DNA of 64,000 bases, from NCBI RefSeq assembly GCF_000421265.1, contig NZ_ATWN01000001.1, positions 496,001-560,000 on the forward strand, in the 5' to 3' direction. The position numbers and the translations under genes were made by a program. The stretch comes from Thalassospira lucentensis MCCC 1A00383 = DSM 14000 (GTDB taxonomy: Bacteria > Pseudomonadota > Alphaproteobacteria > Rhodospirillales > Thalassospiraceae). Below the pieces are notes generated by a model, which saw only the letters and a program-made list of their open reading frames with translations, had not been told where the DNA came from and did no database searches. Below, piece after piece: positions 1-9,404 of the stretch (positions within the stretch are counted from its first letter, which is position 1; each line of letters opens with the position of its first letter).

Positions 1-1679
1 GGTTCGGGGTGCCCGAAATTGTCGGGCGTGTCATGGCGTCGCGCGGCATTGGCCTTGATGACGCCGAAAGTTTCCTGACCCCCACTTTACGCGATTTGAT
101 GCCCGATCCGTCCTCGTTAAAGGACATGGACAAGGCCGCCGCACGCATTGCCGATGCGATTGAGGCGGGCGAAAAACTTGCCGTTTTTGGTGATTATGAC
201 GTTGATGGTGCGACCAGCACTGCGCTTTTAAAACGGTTTTTCCGCGCTCTTGGCGCCGATGTGCCTGTCCATATTCCCGACCGCATGAAAGAGGGCTATG
301 GACCGAATGCCCCGGCATTGCTGGAATTGCAGCGCAACGGTGCCAACCTGATCTTAACCGTGGATTGCGGGGTGACTGCCTATGCCCCGCTGCAAGAAGC
401 CAAGGATGCCGGGATCGAGATCATTGTGGTCGATCACCACGCAGCAGAACCGGAATTGCCGCCTGCGGTCGCGGTGGTGAACCCCAATCGACTGGATGAC
501 GAAAGCGGTCTTGGTAATCTGTGTGCGGCAGGTGTGGCGTTTTTACTGTGTGTCGCGATTTTGCGCGAAGTGCGCAGTCGCGGCTGGCTCGAAAAAGCCG
601 GACTGCGTGCGCCGGATTTGCGTAACTGGCTTGATCTGGTGGCGTTGGGCACGGTGTGTGATGTTGTGCCGCTGCGTGGGTTGAACCGTGCCTTTGTCAC
701 ACAGGGGATCAAGGTCATGCGTCATCGATCCAATGTCGGCATGACGGCATTGGCCGATATTGCTGGGGTGAATGAAACGCCAAGTGCCTATCACCTTGGG
801 TTTGTTCTGGGGCCGCGTGTAAACGCTGGTGGGCGCGTTGGCGAAAGTTTCCTTGGCACAACCCTGCTTTCAGGCGAAAACCCCGCTGAGGCGCAGGATA
901 TCGCGCGCAGGCTTGATGAATATAACCGTGAGCGCAAAGCGATTGAGGATATCGTCCTTGATCAGGCAATTAGTGCCGCCGAAGGAAAATCAAAAGTCGG
1001 ATCAATGGTGCTGGTCGGTGGTGAGGACTGGCATCCTGGCGTGATCGGCATTGTCGCAAGCAGGCTTAAGGACCGGTATCACGTGCCGTCGCTGGTGATG
1101 GGGATGGTCGATGGGGTCTATAAGGGATCAGCACGATCTGTGCGTGGCATTGACCTTGGGGCGGCGATCATTGCTGCACGCCAATCGGGTCTTCTGATCA
1201 ATGGTGGCGGGCACGGCATGGCGGCGGGCTTTACCCTTGATCCTGAAAAGCGCGATGCGTTTGAAGCATTCCTTGAAGAACGCTTCGCCAAGATCATTGC
1301 CGAAAACGATATTCGCCCGACCATCACGGTTGATGGGGCACTTCATGCCGCAGGCGCGACCCTTGATCTGATTGAGGCGCTTGAAAATCTGGGGCCGTTT
1401 GGGGCGGGCAATGCTGAACCCCGATTTGTCTTTGTCGATTGCCGGGTGATCAAGGCCGATGTGGTCGGGGCTGATCATGTGCGCTGTATCCTGACCGGGG
1501 CGAACGGCAAGGGACGGCTTAAGGCCATCGCATTTCGGTGCCTTGATAATGATATGGGCCAGACGCTTATCAAGCATGGTGGGCGTCCGTTGCATATTCT
1601 TGGTCATTTGCGCCGTGATAGCTGGCAAGGGCGCGAAGGCGTTCAGTTGATGATTGATGATGTGTCCCTTCCGGTGTGA
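1..1679 (+). CDS. recJ: Single-stranded-DNA-specific exonuclease RecJ, 5' end outside window
   Basis: RecJ is a 5'-3' exonuclease on single-stranded DNA that acts in recombination and repair in the cytoplasm. Counting from the GTG at 9, motif I GDYDVDG lies at residues 61-67 and the DHH motif VDHH at 141-144. The DHHA1 glycine-rich motif GGGHGMAAG lies near 400, followed by a C-terminal OB-like region. The frame is open leftwards to base 3, with FG encoded before the GTG. The family normally has more N-terminal sequence, so the true start is upstream of the window. The stop is TGA at 1677-1679. The family assignment is secure; only the N-terminus is missing. Confidence 0.96.
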   Translation, partial: FGVPEIVGRVMASRGIGLDDAESFLTPTLRDLMPDPSSLKDMDKAAARIADAIEAGEKLAVFGDYDVDGATSTALLKRFFRALGADVPVHIPDRMKEGYGPNAPALLELQRNGANLILTVDCGVTAYAPLQEAKDAGIEIIVVDHHAAEPELPPAVAVVNPNRLDDESGLGNLCAAGVAFLLCVAILREVRSRGWLEKAGLRAPDLRNWLDLVALGTVCDVVPLRGLNRAFVTQGIKVMRHRSNVGMTALADIAGVNETPSAYHLGFVLGPRVNAGGRVGESFLGTTLLSGENPAEAQDIARRLDEYNRERKAIEDIVLDQAISAAEGKSKVGSMVLVGGEDWHPGVIGIVASRLKDRYHVPSLVMGMVDGVYKGSARSVRGIDLGAAIIAARQSGLLINGGGHGMAAGFTLDPEKRDAFEAFLEERFAKIIAENDIRPTITVDGALHAAGATLDLIEALENLGPFGAGNAEPRFVFVDCRVIKADVVGADHVRCILTGANGKGRLKAIAFRCLDNDMGQTLIKHGGRPLHILGHLRRDSWQGREGVQLMIDDVSLPV

Positions 1680-1794
1680 TCGTGATGTCTTGGTGGGGGC
1701 GCAAAACCCTGATATATTAAGAGGATAAATCGTCATGTTGCGTGAAATTCGTGGCTCATATGTGCTGAAATAGCATTAAAAGCGAGTATCCTTT

Positions 1795-2694
1795 TTGATC
1801 CTTTCTGGCGAACCTCAGGACCTTCAGGCAAGCCGACTTTGCCGCAATAACCCTGTTTTGCGTCGATGTTGCGGGGGCTTGTTGAGGGCTTTGCTGACTG
1901 CTGCGGTTGTGATGATGACGGGAACCATTGTTCAGGCGGGGCCGCTTGATGGTTTGGACCCGTCCGATTTGCAAAAAGCGCGGAACGTCACACTCGTCAC
2001 CGAAGAATATCCACCGTATAATTTTATCGAGTCAGGTCAATTGCGCGGGGTTGGTGCCGAGGTGGTGCAGGCCATGGCTCTAGCCATCGGCTATCATAAG
2101 GAAATAGAGGTTCTGCCGTGGAAGCGCGTACTTCTGCGTCTTGAGGATGAGGCGGAGATTGGTGGGTTTTCAATGACGCGCACCGCGCAGCGTGAAGAAC
2201 AGTATGCCTGGGTTGGTCCGATTGTTAAGGCCAGTGTCGGGATGTACCAATTGGTGGGGCGAACTCCGCCTTTGCGCTCGATTGAGGGGCTGCGCCATGT
2301 TGAAGCAATTGGCGTGCAGGCGGGCGGTGCGCATGAGCAGGCATTGCGCACATATGGTTTTGAGAATCTTGAGCCGATCTACAATCAGGGCAGTAGCATC
2401 CAGATGCTTGCAGCGGGCCGGATTGATCTTCTGGTTTCCTCGGACATTGAACTTTTTGAGCAGCTGAACAAAACAGCCCTTACGCGAGAAGACCTTGAAT
2501 TGGTCTATAGCTTTGGCCGTGGTGATCTTTATCTGGCTTTTTCAAAACAAATATCGGCATCTGCCCTGCAGGTTTGGCAGTCGGCCTACGATCATATTGT
2601 CGAAAACGAGGAGTTTGGTCGTATCATGGCAAAACACGGCGTGATGGATGATCAGCATCCGCTGCTTGAAGGTGATCTGTCTATCGGGCAGTAA
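1795..2694 (+). CDS. Periplasmic solute-binding protein, family 3-like
   Basis: This looks like a periplasmic substrate-binding protein of the amino-acid type (SBP_bac_3 family). A basic, hydrophobic signal segment ends near the Ala-Gly before GPLDGLD. The mature part opens with a typical first strand and binding loop (VTLVTEEYPPYNFIESG). No permease or ATPase gene is adjacent, so it may be an orphan receptor-like protein and not a transporter component. The frame begins with TTG at 1795. A later start, such as the TTG near 1879, would still keep the signal peptide, so the exact start is unsure. The ligand cannot be told from sequence. Confidence 0.8.
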   Translation: MILSGEPQDLQASRLCRNNPVLRRCCGGLLRALLTAAVVMMTGTIVQAGPLDGLDPSDLQKARNVTLVTEEYPPYNFIESGQLRGVGAEVVQAMALAIGYHKEIEVLPWKRVLLRLEDEAEIGGFSMTRTAQREEQYAWVGPIVKASVGMYQLVGRTPPLRSIEGLRHVEAIGVQAGGAHEQALRTYGFENLEPIYNQGSSIQMLAAGRIDLLVSSDIELFEQLNKTALTREDLELVYSFGRGDLYLAFSKQISASALQVWQSAYDHIVENEEFGRIMAKHGVMDDQHPLLEGDLSIGQ

Positions 2695-2770
2695 GGAATA
2701 AGCAACGCATATTTTCCTTGTGCGGCAAAGACTTGCCGTAATCTCAAGATGGGATTATGCCAGACGCATC

Positions 2771-4027
2771 ATGACACAGTACCCCACGACGCCATCCTCA
2801 TCTTCTTCTCACGGTCTCAAAGCCTTTTTGACGGTTTTGATCCCGATCCTCCTGGCATTTTCACTCAGTCAGTTTTTCAGATCCGCTCAGGCGCTTCTCG
2901 CCGAACCGCTACGCGCGGAGCTTATGGTTTCGCCCGAACAGCTTGGTCTGATTTCCGGTAGTTTCCATTTTGCCTTTGCCCTGATGCAAATTCCGGTGGG
3001 CGTGATGCTGGACCGTTATGGCCCACGGTTGACCAACGGTTGCCTGATGTTGGCAACGGTGGTTGGCGTTTTGATTTTTGCCAATGCACAAAGCGTTGTC
3101 GGATTGATGATCGGGCAGGCGGTGATTGGACTGGGGTGCTCGGCGGCATTTATGTCTGCCCTTGTTCTTGCCGCCCGCTGGGTGGCACCCGAAAAGTTTG
3201 CGGCAACATCGGGTTTGATTGTGTCGTTTAGTTTGCTGGGGGTTCTGGCATCGGCAACACCATTGGCCGCCTTGGTCGAAAGCCATGGCTGGCGCGTGGT
3301 GTATTACGGGTTGGCGGGATTGAGCGTTTTTGCCGTGATCCTTGATTTCCTGTTTGTGCGCGATACGCCGCCGGGCCGGGCGAAGGCCGACCAGAAAGGC
3401 GAAACCGTTATAGAGGCCCTGTGCGGGATGATTTCAGTCTGGAAAAACCGACAGGTCTGGCTTTTGTGCGGGGTGGCGTTTTTCAGCTATCCGACGATCC
3501 TGACGGTGCGCGGGCTTTGGGGCGGACCTTATTTGCATGATGTGTTTGATCTCGGGCCGGTCGGCGTTGGAAATATCCTGCTGATCATGACGGTGGGCAT
3601 GATCCTTGGGCCGCCGACCTATGGGCAATTATCACGCAAGTGGGCGGGCAAGACGCATGGCTTGATCGTCTTTGCGGTGCTGGTTGGGGCGGTGACATGT
3701 TTGCTACAGGCGTTTGTGGGCCCTGTGGGGGTTGGTGTGGCTGCGGTGTTGCTGTTGCTGCATGGGTTCCTTGGTAGCAGTGCGACGCTGAACTACGCGG
3801 CCTCGCGTGAGGCTGTTGCGGAACATCAGATCGGCCGGGCCCTGACGACGATCAACCTTGCAACTTTTGCCGGGCTGTTTGTGTTGCAAGGCATCGCCGG
3901 ATTGATCATTGGTCAGTATGAAGCCGGATCGCCCAATGGCTATCGCGCGATGTTTGTTTTCCTTGGAGTAGGACTTGGTGTGGCGGGGATCAGTTTCTGG
4001 TTCGGCGCGCGGCGTAAAAAGGGATAA
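2771..4027 (+). CDS. MFS transporter
   Basis: This is a major facilitator superfamily permease of about 418 residues with some twelve hydrophobic segments. It carries the loop 2-3 motif typical of the family (GVMLDRYGPRLTNG), which follows the second helix. It acts in the inner membrane as a secondary transporter. I chose the ATG at 2771 (MTQYPTTPSSSSSHG), because the 17 residues before it from the GTG at 2720 look non-coding. A short serine-rich cytoplasmic leader precedes the first helix. Its neighbours give no clue to the substrate. Confidence 0.88.
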   Translation: MTQYPTTPSSSSSHGLKAFLTVLIPILLAFSLSQFFRSAQALLAEPLRAELMVSPEQLGLISGSFHFAFALMQIPVGVMLDRYGPRLTNGCLMLATVVGVLIFANAQSVVGLMIGQAVIGLGCSAAFMSALVLAARWVAPEKFAATSGLIVSFSLLGVLASATPLAALVESHGWRVVYYGLAGLSVFAVILDFLFVRDTPPGRAKADQKGETVIEALCGMISVWKNRQVWLLCGVAFFSYPTILTVRGLWGGPYLHDVFDLGPVGVGNILLIMTVGMILGPPTYGQLSRKWAGKTHGLIVFAVLVGAVTCLLQAFVGPVGVGVAAVLLLLHGFLGSSATLNYAASREAVAEHQIGRALTTINLATFAGLFVLQGIAGLIIGQYEAGSPNGYRAMFVFLGVGLGVAGISFWFGARRKKG

Positions 4028-4210
4028 TCTGGAACCGTTCGACCATCGGCTCGGGTTGTCGCAACATGCTTTCATCCTTATGTGGAAGGACGAAACGTGA
4101 AATAAACCACTTGGTTAAACAAGGAGGCTTGGTTTTTCCGGGATTTGGCCGGTTATGGCCCTATTTTGGGTGGGGGATTAAAAAAAACGTCACAGGGGTG
4201 AAAAAGCCGC

Positions 4211-4239
4211 TTGACCTTACCCGACCCAATCGCTAAAAA
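4211..4239 (+). promoter_or_regulatory. Candidate sigma-70 promoter for the tRNA-Glu pair
   Basis: A TTGACC -35 box at 4211-4216, a 17-base spacer and a TAAAAA -10 box at 4234-4239 lie 21 bases before the first tRNA-Glu. The placement suits a stable RNA promoter. It is seen by eye only. Confidence 0.45.
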
Positions 4240-4260
4240 CCGGCCTCGTTAACGCGCTGC

Positions 4261-4336
4261 GTCCCCTTCGTCTAGAGGCCTAGGACACTGCCCTTTCACG
4301 GCGGCAACAGGGGTTCGAATCCCCTAGGGGACGCCA
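4261..4336 (+). tRNA. tRNA-Glu (TTC), copy 1
   Basis: This is a full cloverleaf. The acceptor GTCCCCT pairs with AGGGGAC, the anticodon loop CTTTCAC carries TTC, the T-loop is GGTTCGAATC, and the CCA is encoded at 4334-4336. It is the first of two identical tandem copies. Confidence 0.97.
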
Positions 4337-4367
4337 CTCGTTAACACAGACTGTTTTTGGTGACCGT

Positions 4368-4443
4368 GTCCCCTTCGTCTAGAGGCCTAGGACACTGCCC
4401 TTTCACGGCGGCAACAGGGGTTCGAATCCCCTAGGGGACGCCA
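4368..4443 (+). tRNA. tRNA-Glu (TTC), copy 2
   Basis: It is identical over all 76 bases to the copy 31 bases upstream, including the encoded CCA. The two are probably co-transcribed and then processed. The spacer between them is unrelated to the flanks, which fits an old tandem duplication kept identical by gene conversion. Confidence 0.97.
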
Positions 4444-4476
4444 CTTTTCTGATCGCAGGATCAATGTGTTACCAGC

Positions 4477-4510
4477 AAATGCTCGTCCGATGGTTCGGCG
4501 GGCATTTTTT
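4477..4510 (+). terminator. Rho-independent terminator after the tRNA-Glu pair
   Basis: An imperfect stem of about ten pairs (AATGCTCG... with ...CGGGCATT) is followed by a run of six T. It sits 34 bases after the second tRNA. Confidence 0.6.
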
Positions 4511-4581
4511 GCGTCTGAACGCAATATTTCCCCTACCGTTTCTATGTGCATGATCAGAACTTTGCGCTTTGCGATACTCTT

Positions 4582-5982
4582 TCAGGACACCGTTTCGGGT
4601 TGTTGTGCCGATATGGTGAAGCAGGCGATCATACCGCCGGTCGGGTTGTGTTCAAGCCAGATTTCCTGACCATCCTCGCGGCACAAATCGCGGCACAGCG
4701 ACAAGCCAACCCCAGATCCTTTCTCGCCCGATGTTCCGCTGGTTGAGGCATATGAAGCTGTTCCCCTGGAAAATCCGGCGATCATTTCGTCTGAAGCGCC
4801 CGCGCCATTGTCACAGATTCGGATAACGATTTTGTCAGTACTTTTGTCGGCTTTCTGTTCCGGGGCAATTGCGGTGGAAATCGAAATACTGCTGCGCGGG
4901 TTTGAGAACTTGATTGCGTTTACAATCAGGTTGCGGCAGATCATTTCAGCATGATGGGTGATGCCAAACCCTGATAATCCCCGTTTGTCGAATTCAATCT
5001 TGATAGACTTGGCCTCGATCAGGGGCCTTAGGATTTTAAGGGTATTCTCAACCAGAAGGTCGAGATTGATCTCTGATCTGGCGGGTTTTTCGTCCTCAAA
5101 CAAGGTCCGTCCCCAGATCAGTAAGTCATCAAGGAACCGCTGGGTTTCCGATGTCGATGTATGGAGTAGACGAATGTTGGCAAGCGCATGGGCCTGATTG
5201 CCCGCCACCAGATCCTGCTGCGCAAGAAGTGAAATACCGGCCAAACCGCTAAACGGTGTGCGCAGGTCGTGTGCCAGCACGGTGAACAGGCGGTTCTTGG
5301 CTTTCATTTCTGCCAGAAGTGAGCCGTTGAGCGAAATAATGATCATGCCGGTAAAGCCAACAGCGGTCAGCAGCAGGAAGAAAATCACATCAAGGAATGC
5401 GACCATATGGATTGAGGATGCCGCCATGAAGCTGGCAATTTCCTGATGTTCAAGCCACGTATATGTCACACGGCATGTGTGGAAAATGCCGTGTGCGGCA
5501 AAGGTGATTGCCATCAGGGATTCAGGCGCGGTCCGCTCGACACGGCCACGAAACCAGAGTGTCTTAAAGCTGGTCAGCGAGAACACCGCAAGCACGCCTG
5601 AGATCACCATGATTCGGGCTGCGATATTGGGCGCAAAATTGGTGAAATAGACGAACAACACTGCAACCAAGACCAGTGGTGCCGCAAAGGACACAAAGCT
5701 TGGTTCTCTACGCGTGTATTTCTGCAAGCCCAGCCAGTACAATCCATGCGACGCTGCAATCAGGATATTGGCAAGAATAACCGAAGCCAAATCGGGAATT
5801 ACACTGCGAAAGCCAAGCAGCACAAATCCAATGGCCGCGCAAATGCCACCAATTGCCCAATACTCCGCCCCGTTGCCGCGCCGTGTAACAAACGACAGCG
5901 CGGTAAACGCAAGTGCCTGCACGATCGCAGACAGGGTGGCGATAAAGGCAAGTGTACGGATATCAAGTTCGACGCCAAACAT
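4582..5982 (-). CDS. Membrane-bound sensor histidine kinase
   Basis: This 466-residue protein has an N-terminal sensor of about seven membrane segments (residues 8-218). A short linker leads to a HisKA domain with the phospho-acceptor H-box LAHDLRTPF (His238). A HATPase_c domain follows, with an N-box (RNLIVNAIKFSN), G1 (CDNGAGAS) and G2 (GEKGSGVGLSL). It should autophosphorylate in response to a membrane or periplasmic cue and pass phosphate to a response regulator. No response regulator gene lies beside it, so it is an orphan kinase here. The start ATG at 5982 has a good Shine-Dalgarno (GGGAGT). Confidence 0.9.
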   Translation of the reverse strand: MFGVELDIRTLAFIATLSAIVQALAFTALSFVTRRGNGAEYWAIGGICAAIGFVLLGFRSVIPDLASVILANILIAASHGLYWLGLQKYTRREPSFVSFAAPLVLVAVLFVYFTNFAPNIAARIMVISGVLAVFSLTSFKTLWFRGRVERTAPESLMAITFAAHGIFHTCRVTYTWLEHQEIASFMAASSIHMVAFLDVIFFLLLTAVGFTGMIIISLNGSLLAEMKAKNRLFTVLAHDLRTPFSGLAGISLLAQQDLVAGNQAHALANIRLLHTSTSETQRFLDDLLIWGRTLFEDEKPARSEINLDLLVENTLKILRPLIEAKSIKIEFDKRGLSGFGITHHAEMICRNLIVNAIKFSNPRSSISISTAIAPEQKADKSTDKIVIRICDNGAGASDEMIAGFSRGTASYASTSGTSGEKGSGVGLSLCRDLCREDGQEIWLEHNPTGGMIACFTISAQQPETVS

Positions 5983-6226
5983 TCAGACTCCCAATTCGAT
6001 CTTTGTGCATGCCTTAACGTCTGATGTTTTTGGCAGCATTATTTTTATGGTTTCGGGTTTGCATTTTGGGTGGCCGCAAGCTCATTGCAATATCAAACGA
6101 AGCCCAATGTTTGATAAATTCAGATATCCATTTGAGTGCTGCAACGCGCTGGTAGAATAAGGTTAAAAGTCGGCAGCGGGATAGTTGTTTTTGTTGAGTT
6201 CGGCCCCTAATGGTGTGCAATAGGTT

Positions 6227-7594
6227 TTAGAACCTGAACCGGTGTTGGCGGACGATTTTCTTTTTGTGCAGGCGATATCGACGCGTCAGGCTTTCGCGCA
6301 GCTGTTCGGCGGTCGGGCGCGGAAGTTCGATGGTTTTGCGCAGGTCGGGCGTTTCATTCTCTGTGTCGGCATTGTCTGTGGCGATGCCCGCTGCCGTCTC
6401 GGCGAATAAATCCACCGGATCGGCTTGGTCAGCGGCAAACAGGTCGGTAACCCCTACACCTAGCAAACGGTATTTCGTGCCGTCGATTTCCTTTTTCAAA
6501 AGTGTCAGCGCGGTATCGAGAATGACGTCTTCGCGTAACGTCGGATAGGTTAGGCGCATGTTGCGGGTGCGGATTTTGAAGTCCGATGATTTCAGTTTTA
6601 GCACCACGGTGTGGCCAGCAATTTCCTTGCGCGCCAGATCGCTGGCAACACGGGCGGTCAGGCGGGTGGCAATTTCGGTCAGTTCATCAAGGCCTGCGAC
6701 ATCTTCGTTAAAGGTGGTTTCCGACGACAGGCTTTTGCGTTCGGTACTTTGTTCGACCCGACGATTGTCTTCTCCGCGTGAAAAGTAATACAGCCGTTTG
6801 CCAATGCTGCCGTAACGGCCCTGCAGGGCATGGATATCGCATTCCTGAAGTTGTCCGATGGTGGTGATGCCATCGTCATGGAGCTTGCGTTCCATCGCCG
6901 GTCCAACGCCCCACATCATGCGTACCGGCTTGTCGGCCAGGAAATTAACCGCCTCGGCCGCACCTATTATTGAAAAGCCAAAGGGCTTGTTGAGATCAGA
7001 TGCGATCTTGGCGAGGAATTTGTTATAGGAAAGCCCGACGGACACGGTAATGCCGACCTCACGTCTGACGGTTGTCTGAAGTTCGACCAAGCATTCGGCA
7101 GGTGACTTGCCGTGCATGTCATGGGCGTTTGACAGGTCCAGAAAGGCCTCGTCAATCGACAGCGGTTCGATGTCCGGGGTCAGGGCGCGCATCATGTCGC
7201 GGACCCGGTATCCTTCGCGCTGATATTTCTTCATATCGGGGGGCAGAAACACCGCATCAGGGCACAGTTCACGGGCCTTGAAGGCCGGCATGGCAGACCG
7301 GACACCATATTTACGCGCCACGTAACAACAGGTCGAGACAACCCCGCGATGGCCGCCACCAATGATCACCGGCTGATCAATCAATTCCGGGCGGTCGCGT
7401 TTTTCGATGGAGGCATAAAATGCATCGCAATCAAGGTGACCGATAAAAAGGTCCGGCAGTTCAGCGTGCGCAATGGCGCGTTTGGCACCGCAGGATGAGC
7501 AGGCAACATAGGAACCCGCACCGCCCTTGGGCAGCGGTCGATCAAGGGTCAGGCGCCATTTATGCTGGCAATCGGTGCAAAGCGCATAGAGCAT
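6227..7594 (-). CDS. dinB: DNA polymerase IV (Y-family) with N-terminal zinc ribbon
   Basis: This is a Y-family translesion polymerase. It has an extra N-terminal zinc-ribbon-like element with Cys6, Cys9, Cys32 and Cys35, a layout I recognise in alphaproteobacterial DinB proteins. The palm carries the first metal ligands in HLDCDAFYAS (Asp55) and the catalytic pair in LSIDEAF (Asp148, Glu149). The little-finger domain follows. I place the start at the ATG at 7594 (MLYALCTDC), because 34 further residues upstream from 7696 show no family resemblance. A basic C-terminal tail ends the protein. No RecA-like cassette partners (imuA, dnaE2) are adjacent. Confidence 0.93.
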   Translation of the reverse strand: MLYALCTDCQHKWRLTLDRPLPKGGAGSYVACSSCGAKRAIAHAELPDLFIGHLDCDAFYASIEKRDRPELIDQPVIIGGGHRGVVSTCCYVARKYGVRSAMPAFKARELCPDAVFLPPDMKKYQREGYRVRDMMRALTPDIEPLSIDEAFLDLSNAHDMHGKSPAECLVELQTTVRREVGITVSVGLSYNKFLAKIASDLNKPFGFSIIGAAEAVNFLADKPVRMMWGVGPAMERKLHDDGITTIGQLQECDIHALQGRYGSIGKRLYYFSRGEDNRRVEQSTERKSLSSETTFNEDVAGLDELTEIATRLTARVASDLARKEIAGHTVVLKLKSSDFKIRTRNMRLTYPTLREDVILDTALTLLKKEIDGTKYRLLGVGVTDLFAADQADPVDLFAETAAGIATDNADTENETPDLRKTIELPRPTAEQLRESLTRRYRLHKKKIVRQHRFRF

Positions 7595-7770
7595 GCTTAT
7601 TTGTACTTCTTTTGTTCCTTTGTTGCCAAGTCCGGAAATAGCCAAGCTGGTTTGGAATGTGTGGTTGCTGACAGGTGTTGTCAGCAAGTCGGGCAAAGAA
7701 AAAGCCGGGGATGTGCCCGGCTTTGGTCATTGGTCTTATGGGCACTCGCGCATTTGCTTTGCGCCTGATG

Positions 7771-9081
7771 CTAGCTTGTCGGTTTGCGCTCGGCCGGTTT
7801 TGGTGCGGCCGGTTTTACCGCTGCGGGTTTTTGCCCGGCCTTTGCGGCACGTTTTGCGCGGCGCTGACGGGCGATCATTTGATCAATGTAGCGTCCCTGG
7901 AACAGGGTGATGCCAAGTGACTGACCGAACTTGATGGCGGTTGGGCTGTCGCACCGACACAGGATGACGCGTTCACGGCCGGAGTTTTTAACTAGACTGT
8001 CCATCTCGCCGTATTTTTTGCGGATGACATTGTCTGTCATTTCTTCGCGCCATGCGACCTTGATGAAATCGGCCTTAAGACGTTTGCGATCCACAAAGGA
8101 CAGCGATTCCACGGTCAGATTATCAATCAGGATCCTATAGCCGCGTTCATGAAAATCATCACGCACCTTCAGATATGTTTCCAGATTGGAAAACAGATCG
8201 ACCTGATTAAGTTCGATGATCACGTTGCCCGGCCATTTGCGCCGCACGGTTTCATCAAACTTGTCAAAATCCTTGGACGTCAACGTTCCAAGGTTCAAGT
8301 TTAACGAGAATGAGCTGGCGTGTGTCTTGAATGTTCGCTTGCACAGGTAATTGAGCATGCGTTTATCAAGGACTTCGGTCATGTGCTGAAACAGCCAGCG
8401 ATTTGACGCCAGATCGATCTTTGGCATCAAGGCATTGCGCAAATCGGTGATGGAGACAAAGAATTCATCGAAAACCGGATGGAGTTCCTTGGACCCGCCA
8501 TGGGCAAATACGCACACGGGTTGCTGACGGATATGTTCCGAAAGGTCGGCGGAATGAATGGTTTCCTCAAGCTGGGCGAGGTTTTCCGCATCAATCGGCT
8601 GCAGGGTTTCATCCTTGTCGCGCTGCTGGGCTGCGCGCATGTTGAGGTTTTGCTGTAGTTTTTTGGCGCGTTCATCAAGATGCTGACACAGCAGCAGGAA
8701 TTCCTGAAACTCGGTATTCAGGTTGTACCAGGTGCAAAAGCCGGTTTCTTCGCTGTCGTCCTGTGACAGTGGATCATCGCGGAACAGATAACGCAGTGTA
8801 TCGACCGCCGGTTCAACATCGGCGATTGATTTGTCTTTCCACACGAAAATAAGATCGTTGTTGGTCAGGACAAAAATACGCCCGACATAGAGTTTCACAT
8901 AGCTTTCAAAGGTATTGGTCGCAACGCGGATGTGATAGTCGCGGCGATGAAACGGTTTCATCCGCGACATATGGATATGTACCGCGCGATGCCCGTATTT
9001 CCGGGTTTCCAGCCGTTGCACATAATCAAGCAACAGGTATTCCTGTAACGCCTGCTGACCATATTGCTGCGGTTCAATCAC
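7771..9081 (-). CDS. Protein with degenerate EAL-like domain
   Basis: This 436-residue soluble protein is of unassigned function. Residues 186-400 follow the order of an EAL (c-di-GMP phosphodiesterase) domain: QQPVCVF, then FSLNLNLGTL (about 258), VIIELNQ (about 287), ILIDNLTVESL (about 317), DFIKVAW (about 338) and LGITLFQGRYID (about 389). The catalytic ExLxR is absent (DEFFVSI sits there), the DDF metal motif reads IDN, and the late Glu is replaced within LCRCD. Catalysis therefore looks lost, and it may bind nucleotide or a protein partner. The first 185 residues match nothing I recognise. The C-terminal 35 residues are a Lys/Ala/Pro-rich tail. It is transcribed divergently from the next gene. 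Confidence 0.7.
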   Translation of the reverse strand: MIEPQQYGQQALQEYLLLDYVQRLETRKYGHRAVHIHMSRMKPFHRRDYHIRVATNTFESYVKLYVGRIFVLTNNDLIFVWKDKSIADVEPAVDTLRYLFRDDPLSQDDSEETGFCTWYNLNTEFQEFLLLCQHLDERAKKLQQNLNMRAAQQRDKDETLQPIDAENLAQLEETIHSADLSEHIRQQPVCVFAHGGSKELHPVFDEFFVSITDLRNALMPKIDLASNRWLFQHMTEVLDKRMLNYLCKRTFKTHASSFSLNLNLGTLTSKDFDKFDETVRRKWPGNVIIELNQVDLFSNLETYLKVRDDFHERGYRILIDNLTVESLSFVDRKRLKADFIKVAWREEMTDNVIRKKYGEMDSLVKNSGRERVILCRCDSPTAIKFGQSLGITLFQGRYIDQMIARQRRAKRAAKAGQKPAAVKPAAPKPAERKPTS

Positions 9082-9404
9082 GAGCGACCCCTGAAAGAGA
9101 AACTAATAGTTTTATATCGTTATGGGCTCATTCCATACAATGGCGAGCAACGCAGGAGCAAATCATATTCTTCTGAAGTTCAGGTTAATACGCCGATCTG
9201 CCTGTCTCTTTTATATGAAGTATCTATTGCCAAGGGCAAGTCGGAGCTGAATGACAGTTACGGTTTTTTCTTTAACGAATTCTTGGCAAGCAGAGTGCAA
9301 AATCAATGTGATATGGGGTAATCGATACTAATTTTTTGCCAATTGTCGGGTGGGAATGCAGTATGGTTTTACGAATTGTCTTTAGATTATAGGGGATTGG
9401 CGCC
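9082..9404. other. Divergent intergenic region, AT-rich, no gene seen
   Basis: This is 323 bases between the EAL-like gene and the SPOR lipoprotein gene. It must hold promoters for both. An open frame runs through part of it but has neither a ribosome site nor protein-like composition. No clear repeat or RNA gene was seen. Confidence 0.5.

Noticed and set aside
9064-9321. An 85-codon plus-strand frame between the EAL-like and SPOR genes
   Set aside because: It overlaps the start of the EAL-like gene, has no Shine-Dalgarno and sits in a divergent promoter region.
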